Assembly: GCA_030695605.1 (NCBI GenBank)
Contig: JAUYQE010000063.1
Location: forward strand, 1 to 7,374
DNA from: Nanobdellota archaeon
GTDB lineage: Archaea > Nanobdellota > Nanobdellia > Woesearchaeales > GW2011-AR9
Direction: 5' to 3'
Length of the DNA stretch: 7,374 nucleotides
Part shown: positions 1 through 6,400 of the stretch, in pieces
How the letters are laid out: every line of letters starts with the position of its first letter
How positions within the stretch are numbered: the first letter of the stretch is position 1
Position numbers and translations under genes: made by a program
Notes under the pieces: generated by a model
What the model saw: the letters and a program-made list of their open reading frames with translations, nothing else
Database searches by the model: none
What the model was told of the DNA's origin: nothing

Positions 1-2
1 GT

Positions 3-128
3 GGGACAAAAAGATCAGTGGAAAGTGCTACTAACCTCATTTCGGACAGAGCCGCAGGGGGTTTTCCAAAAAGCTATTCCTTGATAGTTATTAACTCAGG
101 GGGGGTGAAAATGCAAAAAGCTTATTAA
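3..128 (+). CDS. Possible C-terminal end of an upstream gene (partial, unrecognised)
   Basis: One forward frame is open from the left edge to a TAA at 126-128, giving 41 residues that end in the strand-like run SLIVINSGGVKMQKAY. The composition is ordinary for protein, with small and hydrophobic residues mixed and no low complexity. The start would lie outside the window. A second forward frame is also open from base 1 to a TGA at 82-84 (27 residues), so the frame choice is uncertain, and an open stretch of this length can arise by chance. No family is recognised. If real, it would end about 85 bases before the next gene. Confidence 0.27.
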   Translation, partial: GTKRSVESATNLISDRAAGGFPKSYSLIVINSGGVKMQKAY

Positions 129-199
129 GAAGAAAAAAATACTTTCTCAATGGGGAAATGAGGCTATTCACATTCATCATTTCCTTAAAACAGAGAAAA

Positions 200-205
200 G
201 AGGTG
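200..205 (+). promoter_or_regulatory. Shine-Dalgarno site of the membrane-anchored Cys-rich gene
   Basis: GAGGTG lies seven bases before the ATG at 213 and matches the archaeal anti-Shine-Dalgarno. It supports that start and implies that the mRNA has a 5' leader. A weak TATA-like CTTAAAA (184-190) sits about 26 bases before the same ATG, where it would instead give a leaderless mRNA. An A-rich TATA candidate at 133-142 would fit a leadered transcript better. Confidence 0.55.
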
Positions 206-212
206 TTAAATC

Positions 213-584
213 ATGGCAGAAAAAAGTCATATGCCGTACCTGGCCATCGTCGTGCTGGTAGCGGTCGTTGCGGTCGTCGTGTTAGTTCTGAATGTTCGGC
301 CTTCATCAGAAGAAGCGGTGGCGGGAGAAGCAATTAGACCAACCGTGGTTGACTGGGGCGAGAAAGTGCTATTTATGATGGAAAATGCAATCGTTGTCGG
401 TCGTAATGCAGGTGTAGAACCATATATGGATTGCGATCAGATTTGTGCACCAAAGCAATGTGTGGCTGCTTATGAACGAATGGGAGATGGGTGGAGACCG
501 GTTTCCTGCCTTACAACTCAGAGTGAAGAAGAACCCTCACCGCCCCCAGCCATAGCTTGCCGTTGTGCTGGTCCATCCAAATAA
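213..584 (+). CDS. Small membrane-anchored, cysteine-rich exported protein of unknown function
   Basis: The product is 123 residues. Residues 1-8 are polar and residues 9-27 form one strongly hydrophobic Val/Ala/Leu helix without a lipobox cysteine. This suggests an N-terminal anchor with the rest outside the cell. The outer part starts with a short linker containing AGEAIR. It then has six cysteines (C74, C78, C83, C99, C116, C118), enough for three disulfides or a metal site, and a Pro/Glu-rich spacer (EEEPSPPP) before the last pair. I recognise no named family. Small proteins with one N-terminal helix followed by a short 'GEA(I/V)'-like linker are, as I recall, common among predicted secreted proteins of Woesearchaeota-type archaea; that is memory, not a search. 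The start is backed by GAGGTG seven bases upstream. A T-tract terminator follows the stop at once, so the gene is probably monocistronic. Confidence 0.8.
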   Translation: MAEKSHMPYLAIVVLVAVVAVVVLVLNVRPSSEEAVAGEAIRPTVVDWGEKVLFMMENAIVVGRNAGVEPYMDCDQICAPKQCVAAYERMGDGWRPVSCLTTQSEEEPSPPPAIACRCAGPSK

Positions 585-592
585 AAAAGCTT

Positions 593-628
593 CCCCTTTT
601 CTTCTTTCTTTTTTTTTTTTCCTCTTCT
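593..628 (+). terminator. T-tract transcription terminator after the Cys-rich gene
   Basis: A pyrimidine-rich tract begins nine bases after the stop codon and contains an unbroken run of 12 T (609-620) with T/C flanks. Archaeal RNA polymerase terminates at such coding-strand oligo-T runs without needing a hairpin, and no clear stem precedes this one. It separates the Cys-rich gene from the RNase HIII gene. Confidence 0.7.
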
Positions 629-650
629 AACCAACCACAGCCCCCAACAC

Positions 651-660
651 CTTTTTAAAT
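651..660 (+). promoter_or_regulatory. TATA box of the RNase HIII gene
   Basis: CTTTTTAAAT is centred about 26 bases before the ATG at 682. Archaeal TATA boxes are centred about 26-27 bases before the transcription start, so transcription should begin at or next to the start codon. No Shine-Dalgarno sequence lies between, which agrees with a leaderless mRNA. Confidence 0.65.
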
Positions 661-681
661 TCTAAGAAGATAGCATCATCC

Positions 682-1497
682 ATGGCCACCTTTATCGGCG
701 TGAAAAAAGAGGCAGGGGAAAAGCTGCTCAAGCAGGGCTTCAAGAAAGAAGATCCTAAGACCCTTTATGAAGAATTACGCCTGACAAAAAGCGGCGTTAC
801 GGTTATTCTCTATGCCACCGGCACATTGCTGCTGCAAGGCAAGCCTGATGCCGTAGAAAAAATAGCTAAGGAAATAGAGCGCCTCCATCTCGGAGAGAAA
901 AAAATCGCGCCTTCTTTCAATACGGAAACCGGCTGGGTCATCGGCAGCGATGAAGCGCTCAAAGGAGACACCTTTGGCGGCCTTACCGTTGCTGCCGTAA
1001 AAGCAGATAAAGCTATTCGTGAAAAACTGGCAGAGATCGGCGTTGCCGACAGCAAGACACTCCGCGACGAAGAGATTCTTCCTTTGGCAGAACAGATCAA
1101 GCATCTGGCACCCTGTGAGGTGCGCAGCCTGCTTCCAGAAGAGTATAATAAAGAGCACGGCATAACGCACCTGCTGAACAAGCTGCATAGGAGTGCAGCG
1201 GAGCATTTAGCGCCGGGGAAGCATATTGTGGACAAATATCCCGGCTGTGCGGTTGGCGATCTAGCAACAGAAAAAGCCGAAAGCAAATATGTAGAAGTGG
1301 CGGCTGCTTCCATTCTCGCGAGAGCTGCCGCCTTGCAGCAATTAAATCAGCTGAGCGCTTTGGCAGGATTCCCGGTGCCCAAAGGCAGCACGCATGTGCA
1401 GGACGCCCTGAAAATGCTCAAAGAGAAAAAGCTGGATTTCGAGAAGTTTGTGAAAGTTGATTTTCGGAATGTGAAAGAATTTTTAGAAAAACAATAA
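682..1497 (+). CDS. rnhC: Ribonuclease HIII (type-2 RNase H with N-terminal TBP-like domain)
   Basis: The predicted enzyme (271 residues) cleaves the RNA strand of RNA:DNA hybrids in the cytoplasm, acting in primer or R-loop removal. Residues about 25-70 fit the TBP-like substrate-binding domain that marks RNase HIII, including the strand-turn-strand TLLLQGKPDAVEKIAKEI. The catalytic domain follows: IGSDEALKGDTFGG (D90, E91), DSKTL (123-127), the HIVDKYPG strand with D184, and AESKYVEVAAASILAR with E200. Together these give the DEDE set of RNase HIII; RNase HII instead has a final Asp in a KGD context. Near the end, VPKGSTHVQDAL is the conserved C-terminal family motif. Length is slightly short of the roughly 300 residues of bacterial RNase HIII. 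One oddity is that the Gly following the catalytic DE in DE-x-G-x-G is Leu (L93). RNase HIII is best known from bacteria and is uncommon in archaea. The ATG is fixed by a TATA box 26 bases upstream. Confidence 0.9.
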   Translation: MATFIGVKKEAGEKLLKQGFKKEDPKTLYEELRLTKSGVTVILYATGTLLLQGKPDAVEKIAKEIERLHLGEKKIAPSFNTETGWVIGSDEALKGDTFGGLTVAAVKADKAIREKLAEIGVADSKTLRDEEILPLAEQIKHLAPCEVRSLLPEEYNKEHGITHLLNKLHRSAAEHLAPGKHIVDKYPGCAVGDLATEKAESKYVEVAAASILARAAALQQLNQLSALAGFPVPKGSTHVQDALKMLKEKKLDFEKFVKVDFRNVKEFLEKQ

Positions 1498-1522
1498 ATT
1501 CATCATAAAAGACCACAACAAA

Positions 1523-1532
1523 TCTTAAATAT
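1523..1532 (+). promoter_or_regulatory. TATA box of the 63-residue protein gene
   Basis: TCTTAAATAT is centred 26 bases before the ATG at 1554, and only a pyrimidine-rich stretch lies between. No Shine-Dalgarno sequence is seen. The spacing again predicts a leaderless transcript and supports this small frame as a real gene. Confidence 0.6.
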
Positions 1533-1553
1533 CCCTTTTCCTTTCTGATAGAA

Positions 1554-1745
1554 ATGCTCAGCAAAAAGGTAGCACCGCGAAACCCGGATACGACGCAGCA
1601 GTTCGTGGCTTCCATGCTGCAAAGTGCGCAGGAGAATAAAACAACACTGCCGCAAACCCGCTTTGGTGATGTGAATCCTCAGCAAATCGAAAGGGTCATC
1701 ACCAATCTCAAAAAAGGGAAATTGCGGCCAGGAGCATCCATTTAA
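1554..1745 (+). CDS. Small basic soluble protein of unknown function (63 residues)
   Basis: I do not recognise this protein. It is hydrophilic and Gln/Asn/Lys-rich, with no membrane segment, signal peptide or cysteine. The N-terminal part (1-12) is basic and Pro-containing. Residues 13-27 could form a helix (TTQQFVASMLQSAQE). A second likely helix (VNPQQIERVITNLKKGKL, residues 40-57) ends in a basic turn. Two short helices with a basic end could suit nucleic-acid or protein binding, but that is a guess. Support for it being real comes from a well-placed TATA box 26 bases upstream, codon use like the neighbours, and a terminator-like element just after the stop. It begins 56 bases after the RNase HIII stop. 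No T tract separates the two except the stretch that serves as its own leader, so some read-through from the RNase HIII gene is possible. Confidence 0.6.
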   Translation: MLSKKVAPRNPDTTQQFVASMLQSAQENKTTLPQTRFGDVNPQQIERVITNLKKGKLRPGASI

Positions 1746-1756
1746 CGCCGAAAGAG

Positions 1757-1775
1757 GAAAAAGCTTTTCTTTTCC
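1757..1775 (+). terminator. Putative terminator after the 63-residue protein gene
   Basis: Just past the stop codon, an imperfect palindrome (GAAAAAGCTTTTC) is followed directly by TTTTC. This fits a weak stem or a short T-run terminator of the archaeal type. An AAAAAAGCTTCCCCTTTT element occupies the same place after the Cys-rich gene, so an AAGCTT core followed by T/C runs recurs at two gene ends. Confidence 0.4.
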
Positions 1776-1816
1776 CCCAAGTTATAAGTCTCCCAACATA
1801 TCTTCCCCCCCATTAC

Positions 1817-1826
1817 GTTTATAAAC
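1817..1826 (+). promoter_or_regulatory. TATA box of the HIT operon
   Basis: GTTTATAAAC, a perfect palindrome, is centred 26 bases before the ATG at 1848. The 21 bases between are almost purely pyrimidine and hold no Shine-Dalgarno site. It predicts a leaderless transcript that starts at the first HIT gene and runs into the second. Confidence 0.68.
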
Positions 1827-1847
1827 TTTCTATCTCTCTTTCTCTCC

Positions 1848-2756
1848 ATGCAGCAAATGACGGAAGAACAGCGCAAGCAGCTCGAAGAGAAGCTCAAGAA
1901 CATGTCTCCCGAAGAGCTGCGGGAGTTCCAGAAGCAAAATTGCATTTTCTGTACCATCATCTCGGGAAAGATTCCGTCTAGAAAAGTGTACGAAGACGAA
2001 AGCTCCCTGGCCGTCTTAGACATCCGGCCCGCGGCCAAAGGGCACATCCTGATTCTGCCCAAAGAACATTATGCCATCCTGCCCCAAGTGCCGGAGAAAG
2101 AAATCGCCCATCTGTTTTCGGTGGCGAAGCATCTTTCGCAAGTGACCCTGCAATCCTTACGCTCGGACGGAACGACCTTGTTCATCGCTAACGGCCCGGT
2201 CGCTGGCCAGCAGGCGCAGCATGTGATGCTGCATCTTATTCCCCGGAAAGAAGGCGATGGCCTGTTCGCTCCAGAAGAGAAAGTCCTGCCCAAAAATCTC
2301 CTGCAGAAAGTGCAGGCCGCCTTGCAGGAGCCCCTCCAGCGGGCCTTGGGAGGGGAGCAGAAAGAAAGAACGAGCGCCAAAAAAGGAGAAAGAATGCCCA
2401 AGAAAGAAAAAGTATCAGATCTGGCAGCGGAAGCAGACCTTCCCGCTGAAGAGCCGCGAGAAGAAAGCAGGGAAGAAGCGGAAGAGAAGAAGGTATCAAC
2501 AGAAGAAAAGCGAGAACAAAAGAAAGCGTTAGAAGAGATAGCGGAACACAAAGAAAAGAAGCCGCCGAAAACAGAGAAAATGCCGAGAGGTGAAAAAAAT
2601 ATGGCAAAGAAAACACCAGAAAAATCTGTTGCTGAAGAATCATCAAAAACTGATGAAGAAGAGGCGCAAAAGAAGCGCCGCAAAAAGCAGCCAGAAGAGC
2701 ACCAACATGATGGAGAGCATATCGACCTTGAAGAAATTGCTGAACTATTTCGCTAG
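1848..2756 (+). CDS. HIT-domain protein lacking the catalytic histidine, with long Lys/Glu-rich tail
   Basis: This 302-residue protein has three parts. Residues 1-30 form a charged helix. Residues 31-165 form an HIT (histidine triad) domain: CIFC (C32, C35), VYEDE, DIRPAAKGHILILPKEH (H66, H74), the nucleotide loop NGPVAGQ (115-121), then QHVMLHLIPR (H125, M127, H129). Aligned to ordinary HIT proteins, the zinc ligands C-C-H-H (32, 35, 74, 125) are all kept. The middle His of H-x-H-x-H, the nucleotide-linked catalytic residue, is Met127. Hydrolase or transferase activity is therefore unlikely, while nucleotide binding may persist. Residues about 168-285 are a Lys/Glu/Ser low-complexity tail, probably disordered or helical, and the protein ends in an acidic amphipathic DLEEIAELFR. 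HIT domains dimerise, and the next gene encodes a second divergent HIT, so a heterodimer is plausible. The start is fixed by a TATA box 26 bases upstream; M4 and M19 are less likely starts. Confidence 0.87.
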   Translation: MQQMTEEQRKQLEEKLKNMSPEELREFQKQNCIFCTIISGKIPSRKVYEDESSLAVLDIRPAAKGHILILPKEHYAILPQVPEKEIAHLFSVAKHLSQVTLQSLRSDGTTLFIANGPVAGQQAQHVMLHLIPRKEGDGLFAPEEKVLPKNLLQKVQAALQEPLQRALGGEQKERTSAKKGERMPKKEKVSDLAAEADLPAEEPREESREEAEEKKVSTEEKREQKKALEEIAEHKEKKPPKTEKMPRGEKNMAKKTPEKSVAEESSKTDEEEAQKKRRKKQPEEHQHDGEHIDLEEIAELFR

Positions 2757-2769
2757 AACGAGCTGAAAA

Positions 2770-3291
2770 ATGACTGACAATAAAGCCTGCGAATACTGTA
2801 CCATCGTTGCGGGAGAAAGAAACGCGGAAATCCTTCACGACGGCGAGCAGCTCTTGGTCATCGCGAAAGATCTTGCCTTGATTCCGGGCCAGCTGACGGT
2901 TCTGCCGAAAGAGCATTGCACCATTCTGGAAATAGTGCCGGAAGAGCTGCTCGCGACCGCCGCTAGTACTGCCAACAAAGCTAGCACCATCCTCTTCGAG
3001 CAGCTGGGAGCGCAGGGGACGAACATCCTCGTGCAAAATGGCACCGGCGCCGGGCAGAAAGTGCCGCATTTTGCCATGGAGGTCATTCCCCGCCGCGAGG
3101 GTGACGGGCTGAAGCTGAACTGGACGCCGCAAACGATGGGCGATGATGATCTGGATATTACTGCTGCCCAATTAAAAGAAGCCAGCGACAAGATCCTGCA
3201 GCAGAAATTCAAGAAAGAAGAGCCGCAGAAAGAGGAGGTGAACATCTCGAAAGAAGATTATCGGCTGAAAGCGTTAAGGAGGATACCGTGA
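2770..3291 (+). CDS. Second HIT-domain protein lacking the catalytic histidine
   Basis: The protein is 173 residues, with an HIT domain at residues 5-115 and no N-terminal extension. CEYC (C7, C10), LPKEH (H49), the loop QNGTGAGQ (89-96) and PHFAMEVIPRREGDG (H100) are seen. These four zinc ligands sit at the same residue numbers as in the Bacillus subtilis Hit protein as I recall it. The catalytic His at position 102 is Ala and the third triad His is Glu104, so it is more degenerate than its neighbour. A charged C-terminal segment follows (FKKEEPQKEEVNISKEDY, about 144-162), echoing the neighbour's long tail. It lies 13 bases after the first HIT gene with no promoter between, so the two are co-transcribed. 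Only a weak Shine-Dalgarno-like GAGCTGA precedes its ATG. The pair probably arose by tandem duplication and may form a heterodimer. No substrate can be named. Confidence 0.85.
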   Translation: MTDNKACEYCTIVAGERNAEILHDGEQLLVIAKDLALIPGQLTVLPKEHCTILEIVPEELLATAASTANKASTILFEQLGAQGTNILVQNGTGAGQKVPHFAMEVIPRREGDGLKLNWTPQTMGDDDLDITAAQLKEASDKILQQKFKKEEPQKEEVNISKEDYRLKALRRIP

Positions 3292-3338
3292 GAATATTAT
3301 TACCCCGTGAAACAAAAATCCGGCATCCGCGTCCATGA
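3288..3338 (+). CDS. Possible translationally coupled 16-residue peptide
   Basis: The last codons of the second HIT gene contain AAGGAGG (3276-3282), a near-perfect Shine-Dalgarno sequence. Five bases on is a GTG that overlaps the HIT stop as GTGA. Reading from that GTG gives the basic peptide MRILLPRETKIRHPRP and a TGA at 3336-3338. The signal layout is classic for translational coupling, but the product is very short and AGG AGG also encodes Arg-Arg of the HIT protein. The element could be accidental, or a remnant of a lost downstream gene. Confidence 0.25.
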   Translation: MRILLPRETKIRHPRP

Positions 3339-3374
3339 TAAGAAACCTCATCCCTACCGGAAAGATTAAACTTG

Positions 3375-3390
3375 CTTTTCCCTTTTTTCT
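3375..3390 (+). terminator. Putative T-tract terminator of the HIT operon
   Basis: The tract CTTTTCCCTTTTTTCT lies about 85 bases after the HIT operon stop and just upstream of the polymerase TATA box. It fits the oligo-T termination signals of archaea. The 3292-3398 region otherwise shows no convincing gene or structured RNA. Confidence 0.45.
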
Positions 3391-3398
3391 CCCCATAA

Positions 3399-3408
3399 TC
3401 TTTAAATA
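3399..3408 (+). promoter_or_regulatory. TATA box of the DNA polymerase gene
   Basis: TCTTTAAATA is centred about 27 bases before the ATG at 3431, and no Shine-Dalgarno site intervenes. As with three other genes here, transcription should begin at the start codon. Polymerase expression is thus predicted to be independent of the HIT operon. Confidence 0.65.
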
Positions 3409-3430
3409 AGAACCTTCTTCAAAAGCCTTC

Positions 3431-6400
3431 ATGAAACTCCGCTTTTACCCCTACGATTTTGACTACAAAAAGCAGCAGGATAAAACCGTCGTGTATCTCT
3501 ACGGAAAGCAGGAGAATGGCACCAAAGTCTGCGTCCTGCACGCCCATGAGCCGTTCTTCTATGCCAAAGTCCATGATGCCGATACAGCGGTTATTGAGAA
3601 AAAACTCAAAGAGCTGGCCCTTCCGGCTTCCGAAGAGCCCGCTCGCATTGTCCGCTGGGAAGAAGTGGAAAAAGAATTGCTGGGCAAAAAACAGAAATTC
3701 TGGAAGATTTTTGTCAACTATCCGAAGGCCGTCCCTCTGGTTGCCGAAGAGCTGCAGTCCTGGGGCCTGTCGTGCTATGAAAAAGATATTCTCTTCGTCC
3801 ATCGCTATCTACGGGATACGGGGATACTGCCCGCCACTTTGGTAGAAGCTGAAGGCGAGTTTGCTGACGAGCCTTCTTTGCGCGTTCCGGCGTTCCAGGC
3901 AGAACAGATCAAGAGCATCAGTGCAGACTTGTTCCAACGCTGGAAAATATTAGCGCTCGATATTGAAACCTATGCCGAGAAGAAAGAAATCGATCCGTAC
4001 AAAAATCCCATTCTCATGATCGCGTTCTCCGGGATTGATGAGAAAGGAGATACTCTTCAGAAAGTCATCACCTGGAAACAGTTTTCTCACCAGCTTCCGT
4101 TCGTCGAGCACGTGAAAGATGAGGCTGCGCTCTTGCACCGCTGCCGGGAGATTATCATTTTGTACGAACCCGACATCCTGACCGGCTATTTCAGCGATGG
4201 CTTCGACTTGCCGTATCTGAAAATCCGCGCAGAAAAATTAAACGTTCCTTTTGCTTTAGGATTAGACCATTCTCCCATCCTCACCAGCAAAAATTTTCGC
4301 GATGGCGAATCCCGCCTCAAAGGGCTGCTGCATCTTGATATGCTAAAATTTATCAAGTACATCTTTGGAAAAAATCTGAAAACAGACACGTATTCGTTGG
4401 ACGCTGTTGCTAGCGAGCTTCTCGGCCATAAAAAGCATGTTGTCAATCTCGACAACCTGGCCAATGTTTGGAACAACGAGCCAGAAAAGCTTGCCGAATT
4501 CTGTGCCTATAACCTGCATGACGCGAATCTGACGCTGCAGCTGTGCCAGAAATTGCTGCCGGACATGCTGGAGTTTACGAAACTCATCGGCCTGCCGACG
4601 AACGACGTCATCCGGATGCGCTTCAGCCGGCTGGTGGAAAATTATATCCTGAAACGGGCGATGGAGTTCAACGTTCTCGCACCCAATAAGCCGCCCCGCT
4701 ATGAATTAGAACGGCGCATGGACGAGCACGTGCAGGGCGCTTTCGTCTACGAGCCCACGCCTGGATTGTACGAAAACATCGTGGTCTTTGACTTCCGCTC
4801 TTTGTATCCCTCCATCATCACCGCCCATAACATCGGGCCAGAAAGCTTCCACTGCAGCTGCTGTGAGAGCCAGGAAGAAGCCCGGGTTCCGGAACGGCCA
4901 GAATACTGGTTCTGCAAGAAAGAAAAGAAATTCCTGCCGACGGTGCTGAACGACATTATCAGCCGCCGGGCGGAAATAAAGAAACTCCTCAAAGAAAAGA
5001 AAGCGGCCGGCGAAGATGCCCAACTGCTTGAATCCCGTTCCTATGCGCTGAAGCTGCTCGCCAATTCGTTCTACGGCTACCTGGGCTTCTTCGGTGCGCG
5101 CTGGTATTGCAAAGAATGTGCGGACGCTACAACGGCATATGCCCGCAATTACATTAAGAACACTATCGCCAAAGCCCAGGAAGAAGGGTTTACTGTTGTG
5201 TATGGTGATAGCCTACTCCCCGACAGAAAAATCTTTGTACAAGATAGCAAAGGAAACATTGAACTTGTTTCAATCGGAGAATTTGCAGAAAAAAACGCAT
5301 CTCTACCCACCATCTCCTATAAAACATTAGCATTTGATGGAAAAAAATTACTTTTCAGCCCGATTAAAAGAATTATTCGGCATGTGTATAATTCGAAGGA
5401 GAAAGGCGAAATTTTGCGCTTTATTACAACGCATGGCACGACCGCCGTTACTCCCCAGCATTCCGTATATACACAAAAAGAGGGTCACATTACGCTCGCC
5501 GATGCCGCAACACTCAAAGAAGGAGACTTTTTAGTTTCCCTAACAGGAACGCCCGTTGAGGCGAAATACCAGGAAGGACATCTCTTTGATGCAGCGAATA
5601 TTTGGCTTGGCCCAGCGGAGAAAGAGATAAGACTTTATGAAGATAACTTTCGCTTCACGGCAAAGCTCGGCATATGCCCTTATTGCAACAAAAAATATTC
5701 TTTAGCAACTCATGTAAACCTAAAGCACGGGGATAGAAAACTCGAAAAGCGAAAAAGTACCAAAAAAGAATTTAGGTGGATGGGGACGCTTTCTGCAGCA
5801 GGAGGAAGAATTCCTCGATACTGGAAACTTACAAGAGAGCTAGCATGGATTCTTGGTTTTTATTGTGCAGAAGGTTCTGCGAGCGACGTATCTACCAAAA
5901 CCGGGAGGAAATGTATGATTTCTTTCGGATCACAAGATGCAGTAGTAATAAAAAAAATTAAACGGTATTTTGATAAGCTCCTGGAAGAGCCTTTGCGCAT
6001 CATTATTGATTATGATAAAAGAATCAAGAAGTATATGTATTACTACCGAGTCCAAAGAATTCCTCTAGTCGGATTGTTTGTGTATGGATTTGGGTGTGGT
6101 CAAAAAAGCACAGGAAAGCGAGTTCCATCTTTCATCTACTCTTCATCAGAGAATCTTCGGCGGGCATTTATTGAAGGATATTTGGAAGGTGACGGAAATA
6201 AAAAAAAGGACAAAAGATACAAAACTCATTTTATTCGGTGCGACACCAACAGCAAAGAACTAGCCTGTGGCCTTCAGTATCTCTTTAAATCAATTCAACA
6301 TGGGGTAACGTATTTCGGTAAAGAAATAAAACACGTCGGTTGGAGATATCGAAACGATAAGCCTCTCATTTCTTCACTACGAGTACAAAGCGCAAAAGGA

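Noticed and set aside
775..1313. Minus-strand open frames of 143 and 167 codons across the RNase HIII gene.
   Set aside because: The forward frame has full RNase HIII motifs. The antisense products are Ser/Ala/Phe/Cys-rich with no family signal, as expected of shadow frames.
1757..1769. GAAAAAGCTTTTC and other AAAAAGCTT copies (near 115 and 583) considered as a regulatory repeat family.
   Set aside because: The copies are short, A/T-simple and differ in their flanks. Two lie at gene ends, where T tracts already explain them as terminator context.
2236..3171. A 311-codon open frame on the minus strand across both HIT genes.
   Set aside because: It lies opposite two well-supported HIT genes. 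Its product is biased (Leu/Ser/Phe runs opposite Lys/Glu codons), it has no recognisable motif, and no promoter precedes it. It is the complement of the K/E-rich coding.
3307..3369. A 20-codon GTG frame between the HIT operon and the polymerase.
   Set aside because: No Shine-Dalgarno or TATA box is placed for its GTG, and it simply continues the HIT frame after the stop codon. It is too short to support alone.
4853..5119. The cysteine clusters CSCC...C and WYCKEC considered as an extra zinc-ribbon insertion in the polymerase.
   Set aside because: Equivalent cysteine pairs occur at the same places in Thermococcus-type PolB enzymes, so they belong to the normal fold and are not an inserted domain.
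5094..5534. Short forward frames across the N-terminal intein border, considered as a separate endonuclease gene.
   Set aside because: The polymerase frame runs uninterrupted through the intein with all splicing blocks and both LAGLIDADG helices. The other frames have no such motifs, so no free-standing endonuclease is needed.
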